A stretch of 64,000 nt of DNA from positions 1 to 64,000 of the forward strand of contig NZ_FRDA01000018.1 of the NCBI RefSeq assembly GCF_900143095.1, read 5' to 3'. The stretch is from Pseudomonas asturiensis. GTDB taxonomy: Bacteria; Pseudomonadota; Gammaproteobacteria; Pseudomonadales; Pseudomonadaceae. Shown here piece by piece: positions 54,503-62,098 of the stretch. A program made the translations under genes and the position numbers. A model generated the notes under the pieces. It saw nothing but the letters and a program-made list of their open reading frames with translations, ran no database searches and was not told where the DNA came from. Position 1 is the stretch's first letter. Every line of letters begins with the position of its first letter.

Positions 54503-55795
54503 ATGGCCTCCACAACCAGTAAGGGCAAAGCGATCTTTCGCGTTGTCAGCGGTAACTTCCTCGAGATGTTCGATTTCATGGTCTATGGCTTCTATGCCAC
54601 AGCCATTGCCAAAGCCTTCTTTCCTTCCGACAGCGCTTTCGCGTCACTGATGCTGTCGCTGGCAACCTTCGGTGCAGGTTTCCTGATGCGCCCGTTGGGT
54701 GCAATCTTTCTAGGCGCCTACATTGACCGCCATGGTCGTCGTAAAGGCCTGATCGTCACGCTGGCCATGATGGCCATGGGCACGCTGTTAATCGCGTGTG
54801 TGCCGGGTTACGCGACGCTGGGCGTTGCCGCGCCGTTGCTGGTGCTGCTGGGCCGTCTGCTGCAGGGTTTTTCTGCGGGTGTAGAACTGGGCGGCGTTTC
54901 GGTGTATCTGGCTGAAATCTCGACACCGGGTCGCAAGGGCTTCTTCGTCAGTTGGCAGTCCGCCAGCCAACAGGCCGCTGTGGTGTTTGCCGGTCTGCTG
55001 GGTGTTGGCCTGAACCACTGGCTCAGCGCCGAGCAGATGACAGATTGGGGCTGGCGCGTGCCGTTCCTGGTCGGTTGCATGATTGTGCCGGCCATTTTCA
55101 TCATTCGCCGCTCGCTCGAAGAGTCCCCCGAGTTCGAAGCGCGTACGCATCGTCCGACCCTGGGTGAAGTGGTGCGTTCGATCAGCCAGAACTTCGGCCT
55201 GGTACTGGGCGGCATGGCGCTGGTGGTGATGACCACTGTGTCGTTCTACCTGATCACGGCTTACACGCCGACATTCGGCAAGAACGAGCTGAACCTGACG
55301 GACCTGGAAAGCCTGCTGGTCACCGTCTGCGTCGGGGTGTCCAACTTCATCTGGCTGCCGATCATGGGCTCGTTCTCGGACCGCATCGGGCGTAAGCCGC
55401 TGCTGATCGCCGCCACCGTGCTGGCCATTGCGACGGCTTACCCTGCCCTGTCGTGGCTGGTTGCACACCCAAGCTTCAGCCACTTGCTGATGGTCGAGCT
55501 GTGGTTCTCGTTCCTGTACGGCTCCTATAACGGTGCCATGGTCGTTGCGCTGACCGAGATCATGCCGGTTGAAGTGCGCACCACAGGTTTCTCGCTGGCC
55601 TACAGCCTGGCCACGGCGACCTTCGGGGGCTTCACGCCTGCCGCCTGCACCTACCTGATTCATGCGCTGGGCAACAAGGCCGCACCAGGTATCTGGCTGA
55701 CAGGCGCCGCTGTGCTGGGCCTGATCGCCACCCTCGTGTTGTTCCGCAAGGGCGGTCAGAAACTCGAGGCACCGGGCGCTGCTGCCACCGCCTGA
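54503..55795 (+). CDS. MFS metabolite:H+ symporter, citrate/tricarballylate type
   Basis: A 430-residue, 12-helix transporter of the metabolite:H+ symporter branch of the MFS. Motif A copies are DRHGRRKGLIVTLAMM and SDRIGRKPLLIA, and the N-terminus GNFLEMFDFMVYGFYATAIAKAFFP is typical of CitA/TcuC proteins. It probably imports citrate or a related tricarboxylate with protons. It is a single-gene unit between a palindromic site and a strong terminator. Confidence 0.87.
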   Translation: MASTTSKGKAIFRVVSGNFLEMFDFMVYGFYATAIAKAFFPSDSAFASLMLSLATFGAGFLMRPLGAIFLGAYIDRHGRRKGLIVTLAMMAMGTLLIACVPGYATLGVAAPLLVLLGRLLQGFSAGVELGGVSVYLAEISTPGRKGFFVSWQSASQQAAVVFAGLLGVGLNHWLSAEQMTDWGWRVPFLVGCMIVPAIFIIRRSLEESPEFEARTHRPTLGEVVRSISQNFGLVLGGMALVVMTTVSFYLITAYTPTFGKNELNLTDLESLLVTVCVGVSNFIWLPIMGSFSDRIGRKPLLIAATVLAIATAYPALSWLVAHPSFSHLLMVELWFSFLYGSYNGAMVVALTEIMPVEVRTTGFSLAYSLATATFGGFTPAACTYLIHALGNKAAPGIWLTGAAVLGLIATLVLFRKGGQKLEAPGAAATA

Positions 55796-55813
55796 TCCTG
55801 ACTGGCCTCAAAC

Positions 55814-55851
55814 AAAAAACCCGGTCTGACGCACGTCAGGCCGGGTTTTTT
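55814..55851. terminator. Bidirectional terminator after the MFS gene
   Basis: ACCCGG-T-CTGAC pairs with GTCAG-G-CCGGGT around GCAC, flanked by A6 and T6. It serves the MFS gene and the small convergent gene ending at 55915. Confidence 0.92.
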
Positions 55852-55914
55852 ATATGTTCGCAGCAGGGCCTGGCCGGGCATGGACACGTCACACACCCGA
55901 CAACGGCGAATCAC

Positions 55915-56157
55915 TTACCCTGCACGAAACGATGGCGTACTCGTACCGGCTTGAACATTCCACACCGCTGTCCTGCGGCAGGCTTTGTCCAGCTCGGCCC
56001 AAGGGTCAACATTCTCATGCCCGCACCAGCAACCAGCCAAATGGGAAAATGCAACGCCACGATCAGCCTCGTCCTGCCGGGACAAGCACACTCTGCAAGA
56101 CACCACGTGGCTGTTTAGCCGCCAGCGGCTGTTCCACTTGATGAGATCGTCAATCAT
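55915..56157 (-). CDS. Small cysteine-rich protein, unknown
   Basis: An 80-residue frame starting MIDDLIKWNSRWRLNSHVVS, with CRVC and, 19 residues on, CWC, a possible four-cysteine metal site, plus a later cysteine. The ATG at 56157 is preceded by a strong AGGAAGGG. It ends 64 bases from a bidirectional terminator. I do not recognise the family. The strong ribosome site, cysteine pattern and terminator favour a real gene, although it is short. Confidence 0.5.
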   Translation of the reverse strand: MIDDLIKWNSRWRLNSHVVSCRVCLSRQDEADRGVAFSHLAGCWCGHENVDPWAELDKACRRTAVWNVQAGTSTPSFRAG

Positions 56158-56290
56158 CACCCTTCCTCTCAATCTCACTGTGTTATGGATGTGATTGAAA
56201 GCAGCGCTTCAAGTTTCTGAATAAATGAAAGTAACGGACCGACGGCTGTGTCTGCTCGATCATTATCAATTGAGGGGACAACCCACACAC

Positions 56291-56330
56291 AAAAAAGCCG
56301 AACCCTGTCGACACAGGATTCGGCCTTCTT
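56291..56330 (-). terminator. Terminator of gap
   Basis: On the minus strand AAGGCCGAATCCTGT pairs with ACAGGGTTCGGCTT around GTCG, followed by TTTTTT, about 50 bases after the gap stop. Confidence 0.9.
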
Positions 56331-56381
56331 GTTACACACTCCCCGGACCGGCCGGGCAATTCACGTCACCGCTTGTTTACC

Positions 56382-57845
56382 TTACTGCGGGAACGCTGGC
56401 GGATTGACGTCCGCCATGTCTTCCATCACGCGAACCACCTGATGGCTATAACCGAACTCGTTGTCATACCAGACGTACAGCACAACGCGGTTATCGTTGA
56501 CGATAGTCGCTTCGGCATCCACAACACCGGCGTGACGCGAACCCACGAAGTCAGTGGAGACCACTTCCTGCGAGTTCACGAAATCGATCTGCTTGTGCAG
56601 GTCGGAGTGCAGCGCCATGTAGCGCAGGTACTCGTTCATTTCTTCGCGAGTGGTCTGCTTATCGAGGTTCAGGTTGAGAATGGCCATGGACACGTTTGGC
56701 GTCGGAACGCGGATCGCGTTGCCGGTCAGCTTGCCGGCCAGTTCAGGCAGCGCCTTGGCAGCAGCCGTGGCAGCACCGGTTTCGGTGATGACCATGTTCA
56801 GCGCGGCGCTGCGGCCACGACGGTCGCCCTTGTGGAAGTTGTCGATCAGGTTCTGGTCGTTGGTGTACGAGTGAACCGTTTCAACGTGACCATTGACGAT
56901 ACCGAACTTGTCGTTGACGGCCTTGAGCACCGGCACGATGGCGTTGGTGGTGCAGGACGCTGCGGACACGATCTTGTCATCCGCGGTGATTTCACCGTGG
57001 TTGATGCCGTGCACGATGTTCTTCAGCTTGCCCTTGCCCGGCGCAGTCAACACGACGCGGTCGATGCCAGGGCAGGACAGGTGCTGGCCCAGACCGTCTG
57101 CATCACGCCATACACCGGTGTTGTCCACCAGCAGGGCGTCCTTGATGCCGTACTGGGTGTAATCCACCTCGGTCGGGTTCTTGGCGTAGATCACCTGGAT
57201 CAGGTTACCGTTGGCGGTAATCGTGCTGTTGGCTTCGTCGATGGTGATGGTGCCGTCGAACGGACCGTGCACCGAATCACGACGCAGCAGGCTGGCACGC
57301 TTGACCAGATCGTTTTCCGCGCCTTTGCGGACCACGATGGCGCGCAGGCGCAGGCCGTCGCCACCACCGGTTTTCTCGATCAGGATGCGCGCCAGCAAGC
57401 GGCCGATGCGACCAAAACCGTACAGCACAACATCCGTACCCTTGCGCGGGCTGGTGTTCTGCTGGCCTACAACGCTGGCCAGTTCGTCACGCACGAACTG
57501 CTCAGGCGTGCGGCCATTGCCTTCGGTCTTGAACTTGACTGCCAGCTTGCCCAGGTCCACCGAAGCGGCGCCCAGTTTAAGCTCGCTCATCGCCTTGATG
57601 AGCGGGAAAGTCTCGTGTACGGACAACTCACTCGCATCGGACTGACGATGACGCGCAAAGCGGTGAGCTTTGAGAATCGCGATGACTGAACGGTTGATCA
57701 GGCTGCGGCCATAGATCGAACTCACCACATTGTTATTGCGGTAGAGCTGACCGATAAGCGGGATCATCGCCTCGGCGAGGGCTTCACGATCGATCCATTC
57801 ACCAAGACACTGGTCGGGCTTCTGAGTCACGGGAACCTTCCACAT
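56382..57845 (-). CDS. gap: Glyceraldehyde-3-phosphate dehydrogenase, long form
   Basis: A 487-residue GAPDH. The NAD-binding segment LYGFGRIGRLLARILIE begins only at about residue 142, so there is an N-terminal extension of about 140 residues absent from standard 330-residue enzymes but usual in this Pseudomonas form. The catalytic cysteine is in SAASCTTNAIVPVL, with HSYTNDQNLID and WYDNEFGYSHQVVRV following. The place beside mfd matches other pseudomonads. The role may lean to gluconeogenesis. The ATG has only a weak ribosome site. Confidence 0.94.
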   Translation of the reverse strand: MWKVPVTQKPDQCLGEWIDREALAEAMIPLIGQLYRNNNVVSSIYGRSLINRSVIAILKAHRFARHRQSDASELSVHETFPLIKAMSELKLGAASVDLGKLAVKFKTEGNGRTPEQFVRDELASVVGQQNTSPRKGTDVVLYGFGRIGRLLARILIEKTGGGDGLRLRAIVVRKGAENDLVKRASLLRRDSVHGPFDGTITIDEANSTITANGNLIQVIYAKNPTEVDYTQYGIKDALLVDNTGVWRDADGLGQHLSCPGIDRVVLTAPGKGKLKNIVHGINHGEITADDKIVSAASCTTNAIVPVLKAVNDKFGIVNGHVETVHSYTNDQNLIDNFHKGDRRGRSAALNMVITETGAATAAAKALPELAGKLTGNAIRVPTPNVSMAILNLNLDKQTTREEMNEYLRYMALHSDLHKQIDFVNSQEVVSTDFVGSRHAGVVDAEATIVNDNRVVLYVWYDNEFGYSHQVVRVMEDMADVNPPAFPQ

Positions 57846-58034
57846 GTAGGGGCTGAAAAAAGGGGCTACATTATGACCACGCCAGTGTTTATGAGCAATG
57901 CACGACTGTCAGATCGTTACGCACTACATAATTTGAGCCCGTAAATACGCGGTAATAGTCCGGAAAACTGACAGCCACCACCTTCCCCCGCTACAATCGC
58001 CGCCCCTGTTGCAACGCCTGGAGCCTGACCTTCC

Positions 58035-61000
58035 GTGCCAGTTCTGCGTCTACCGCCTCTCTCTGCCGCCGCAGGCAAACACCACTGGGGCAATCTTCCC
58101 GGTGCCGCACTGAGCCTGGCGATCGCCGAAGCGGCCAGCGCCGCCAAGCGCTTTACGCTGCTTCTGACCGCCGACAGCCAAAGCGCCGAGCGGCTTGAAC
58201 AGGAGTTGAAGTTCTTCGCGCCTACGCTTGCGGTGCTGCACTTCCCGGACTGGGAAACCCTGCCTTACGATCTGTTCTCGCCGCATCAGGACATTATCTC
58301 CCAGCGCATCGCGAGTCTTTATCGTCTGCCGGAGCTGGAGCATGGCGTTCTGGTAGTACCGATCACGACCGCCCTACACAGACTCGCGCCGACCAAATTC
58401 CTGCTGGGCAGCAGCCTGGTACTGGACGTCGGCCAGAAGCTTGATGTCGACGCCATGCGTACCCGCCTGGAAGCCAGCGGTTATCGCTACGTGGATACGG
58501 TGTACGAACACGGTGAGTTCACCGTGCGCGGCGCGCTGATCGATCTGTTCCCGATGGGCAGCAAGGTGCCTTACCGCATTGATCTGTTCGACGACGAGAT
58601 CGAAACCCTGCGCACCTTCGACCCGGACACGCAGCGCTCCATCGAGAAGGTCGAGTCGGTACGTCTGCTGCCTGCACGCGAATTTCCACTGAAGAAAGAA
58701 GAAGTGACGCGCTTCAAGGCGCGCTTTCGTGAGCGCTTCGACGTGGACTTCCGGCGAAGCCCGATCCTTCAGGACCTGAGCAGCGGCATCACGCCTGCCG
58801 GCATCGAGTACTACATCCCGCTGTTCTTCGAGGAAACCTCGACCCTGTTCGACTACTTGCCGCAGGACACTCAGGTGTTTTCGCTGCCGGGTATCGAGCA
58901 GGCCGCAGAAAACTTCTGGAAAGACGTTCGCAATCGCTACGAAGAGCGCCGCGTCGACCCTTCGCGTCCCCTGCTGCCACCCGCCGAACTGTTCCTGCCG
59001 GTCGAAGACTGCTTTGCGCGCCTGAAGAACTGGCCTCGCGTCGTCGCCAGCCAGCAGGACATCGACGCCGGTGGCGACCGCGCGCGCTTCCCTGCGCAAA
59101 GCCTGCCGGACCTGGCTATCGAGGCCAAAGCGACCCAGCCGCTGGCTGCGCTGTCGAAATTTCTCGACGAATTCCCCGGACGCGTGCTGTTTACCGCTGA
59201 GTCGGCGGGACGACGGGAAGTCCTGCTGGAACTGCTGGAACGCCTGAAGCTGCGGCCAAAAACGGTCGACAGCTGGCTCGATTTCGTGGGAGGCAAGGAC
59301 CGGCTGGCGATTACCATCGCGCCGCTGAACGAAGGCCTGCTACTGGAAGATCCCGCCCTGGCGCTGGTTGCCGAGAGTCCGCTGTTTGGTCAACGCGTCA
59401 TGCAGCGTCGTCGCCGCGAAAAACGCAACGATGGCGGCAACAACGATGCGGTCATCAAGAACCTGACCGAACTGCGTGAAGGTGCGCCGGTGGTACACAT
59501 CGACCACGGTGTCGGGCGCTACCTGGGTCTGGCCACGCTTGAAGTTGAAAATCAGGTCGCTGAATTCCTGATGCTGGCCTACGCCGAGGACGCCAAGCTG
59601 TACGTCCCGGTCGCCAACCTGCACCTGATTGCCCGCTACACCGGCAGCGACGATGAAATGGCGCCGCTCCACCGTCTGGGCTCGGAAACCTGGCAGAAAG
59701 CCAAGCGCAAAGCCGCCGAGCAAGTGCGCGACGTGGCCGCCGAACTGCTGGACATCTATGCACGCCGCGCCGCCCGGGAAGGCTATGCCTTCGCCGACCC
59801 GAAAGCCGATTACGCCACCTTCAGCGCGGGCTTCCCGTTCGAGGAGACGCCGGATCAGCAGACCACCATCGAAGCTGTGCGCGCCGACATGCTGGCACCC
59901 AGGCCGATGGATCGGCTGGTCTGCGGCGACGTGGGTTTCGGCAAGACCGAAGTTGCCATGCGTGCTGCATTCATTGCCGTGCACGGCGGGCGTCAGGTCG
60001 CGATTCTGGTCCCGACCACCCTGCTCGCCCAGCAGCATTACAACAGTTTCCGCGACCGTTTTGCCGACTGGCCGGTGACGGTCGAGGTAATGAGCCGCTT
60101 CAAGTCCGCCAAGGAAGTCAGCGCCGCCGTCGCCGATCTGGCCGAAGGCAAGATCGACATCGTCATCGGCACGCACAAGCTGCTGCAGGACGACGTGAAG
60201 ATCAAGAATCTGGGGCTGGTCATCATCGATGAAGAGCACCGTTTCGGCGTGCGTCAGAAAGAACAGCTCAAGGCCCTGCGCAGCGAGGTCGACATCCTGA
60301 CCCTGACCGCAACGCCGATTCCGCGCACGCTGAACATGGCGGTGTCGGGCATGCGCGACCTGTCGATCATCGCCACGCCACCGGCCCGCAGGCTGTCGGT
60401 GCGCACCTTCGTCATGGAGCAGAACAAGCCCACGATCAAGGAAGCGCTGCTGCGCGAATTACTGCGCGGCGGGCAGGTCTACTACCTGCACAACGATGTC
60501 AAAACCATCGAAAAATGCGCCGCCGACCTCGCCGAACTGGTGCCAGAGGCCCGCATCGGCATTGGCCACGGCCAGATGCGCGAGCGCGAACTCGAACAGG
60601 TGATGAGCGATTTCTACCACAAGCGCTTCAACGTACTGATTGCCTCGACCATCATCGAGACCGGCATCGACGTGCCCAGCGCCAACACCATCATCATCGA
60701 GCGCGCCGACAAGTTCGGTCTGGCGCAACTGCACCAGTTGCGCGGCCGCGTCGGGCGCAGTCACCACCAGGCGTATGCCTATCTGCTGACGCCACCGCGC
60801 AAGCAAGTCACCCGCGATGCCGAGAAGCGTCTGGAAGCCATCGCCAACACCCAGGACCTGGGCGCAGGCTTCGTGCTTGCCACCAACGATCTGGAAATCC
60901 GTGGCGCAGGCGAACTGCTGGGTGATGGCCAGAGCGGCCAGATCCAAGCCGTTGGCTTCACGTTGTACATGGAAATGCTCGAACGCGCGGTGAAGTCGAT

Positions 61001-61487
61001 TCGCAAGGGCGAACAGCCCAACCTCGACCAGCCACTGGGTGGCGGACCGGAAATCAACCTGCGCGTGCCTGCACTGATCCCCGAGGCCTATCTGCCGGAT
61101 GTGCATACGCGCCTGATTCTCTACAAACGCATTGCCAATGCGGCCGACGAGGATGGCTTGAAGGACTTGCAAGTCGAGATGATCGACCGCTTCGGCCTGC
61201 TGCCGGAACCGACCAAGTCGCTGGTGCGGATCACGCAACTCAAGTTGCGCGCCGAGCAACTGGGCATTCGCAAGATCGACGCCGGACCGCAGGGCGGGCG
61301 CATCGAATTTGCCGCCGAAACACCGGTTGATCCGCTGACCCTGATCAAACTGATCCAGAGCCAGCCCAATCGCTACAAGTTCGAAGGTGCCACGCTGTTC
61401 AAGTTCATGGTGCCCATGGAACGCGCAGATGAGCGTTTCAACACGATCGAAGCGCTGCTTGAGCGCCTGACCCCGACAACTGCTTGA
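58035..61487 (+). CDS. mfd: Transcription-repair coupling factor Mfd
   Basis: A 1,150-residue SF2 translocase that removes RNA polymerase stalled at lesions and recruits UvrA. A UvrB-like N-terminal module (FPDWETLPYDLFSPHQDI) precedes the RNA polymerase-interaction domain (VVHIDHGVGRYLGL). The motor domains have Walker A GDVGFGKTEVAMRAAF, DEEH in IIDEEHRFGV, and TIIETGIDVPSANTIII; a C-terminal TRCF domain follows. The GTG at 58035 fits the conserved N-terminus (PVLRLPPLSAAAGK). It is divergent from gap. Confidence 0.98.
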   Translation: MPVLRLPPLSAAAGKHHWGNLPGAALSLAIAEAASAAKRFTLLLTADSQSAERLEQELKFFAPTLAVLHFPDWETLPYDLFSPHQDIISQRIASLYRLPELEHGVLVVPITTALHRLAPTKFLLGSSLVLDVGQKLDVDAMRTRLEASGYRYVDTVYEHGEFTVRGALIDLFPMGSKVPYRIDLFDDEIETLRTFDPDTQRSIEKVESVRLLPAREFPLKKEEVTRFKARFRERFDVDFRRSPILQDLSSGITPAGIEYYIPLFFEETSTLFDYLPQDTQVFSLPGIEQAAENFWKDVRNRYEERRVDPSRPLLPPAELFLPVEDCFARLKNWPRVVASQQDIDAGGDRARFPAQSLPDLAIEAKATQPLAALSKFLDEFPGRVLFTAESAGRREVLLELLERLKLRPKTVDSWLDFVGGKDRLAITIAPLNEGLLLEDPALALVAESPLFGQRVMQRRRREKRNDGGNNDAVIKNLTELREGAPVVHIDHGVGRYLGLATLEVENQVAEFLMLAYAEDAKLYVPVANLHLIARYTGSDDEMAPLHRLGSETWQKAKRKAAEQVRDVAAELLDIYARRAAREGYAFADPKADYATFSAGFPFEETPDQQTTIEAVRADMLAPRPMDRLVCGDVGFGKTEVAMRAAFIAVHGGRQVAILVPTTLLAQQHYNSFRDRFADWPVTVEVMSRFKSAKEVSAAVADLAEGKIDIVIGTHKLLQDDVKIKNLGLVIIDEEHRFGVRQKEQLKALRSEVDILTLTATPIPRTLNMAVSGMRDLSIIATPPARRLSVRTFVMEQNKPTIKEALLRELLRGGQVYYLHNDVKTIEKCAADLAELVPEARIGIGHGQMRERELEQVMSDFYHKRFNVLIASTIIETGIDVPSANTIIIERADKFGLAQLHQLRGRVGRSHHQAYAYLLTPPRKQVTRDAEKRLEAIANTQDLGAGFVLATNDLEIRGAGELLGDGQSGQIQAVGFTLYMEMLERAVKSIRKGEQPNLDQPLGGGPEINLRVPALIPEAYLPDVHTRLILYKRIANAADEDGLKDLQVEMIDRFGLLPEPTKSLVRITQLKLRAEQLGIRKIDAGPQGGRIEFAAETPVDPLTLIKLIQSQPNRYKFEGATLFKFMVPMERADERFNTIEALLERLTPTTA

Positions 61488-61498
61488 AGGATTCATCC

Positions 61499-62023
61499 AT
61501 GCGTCTGTTTCGTTCATTGACCCTGCTGCTGGCGCTGGTCGCGCCAAGCGCTTTTGCAGAAGGCACCTATCAGGTGGAAATGATTCTGTTCCGCCAAAGC
61601 GGCGAGCCGGCCGCCACGCGCCAGCTTGCCCCGGAAGACTGGGCTGCAGGCGCGCAGAAGATCGGCGCCGACAATGAACGCAGCCCTGCACTCAACGACC
61701 TGGTGAGCAAGTTGCAAGGCAGTGGCAGTTATGAAGTGCTGATGCAGCGCGCCTGGCAGCAGACCGTGGGCACCGAGCCCGGTAAAATTGCCGTTACCGG
61801 CGGCAAGGAGCAGCTTGGCCACTTCCCGATCGAGGGTACGGTGAGCCTGGCGATGGATCGCTTTACCGATATCGACGCACAGTTCTGGGTCAATCAACTG
61901 GACCCGCATGGCGTGGTCGTCAGCAGCGAGCGCATGAAGCAGACCGCCAGGGTCAAAAACGGTGAGCTGACTTACCTGGACAACGGCAATCTGGCGCTGC
62001 TGATCAAAGTCTCTCCACTGTGA
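61499..62023 (+). CDS. CsiV family exported protein
   Basis: A 174-residue protein with a signal peptide (SLTLLLALVAPSAFA-EG) followed by YQVEMILFRQSGEPA, the mark of the CsiV family. CsiV is peptidoglycan-associated in other proteobacteria, and its role in Pseudomonas is unclear. AAGGA precedes the ATG at 61499, 11 bases after mfd, so the two are probably co-transcribed. Confidence 0.85.
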   Translation: MRLFRSLTLLLALVAPSAFAEGTYQVEMILFRQSGEPAATRQLAPEDWAAGAQKIGADNERSPALNDLVSKLQGSGSYEVLMQRAWQQTVGTEPGKIAVTGGKEQLGHFPIEGTVSLAMDRFTDIDAQFWVNQLDPHGVVVSSERMKQTARVKNGELTYLDNGNLALLIKVSPL

Positions 62024-62098
62024 TCGTTACGTATTCAAGGAGCACAGGCGTGCTCTCTTTCTTTTTGAGCATCGCTGCGGCGTAGGGCTTTTTTTAAC

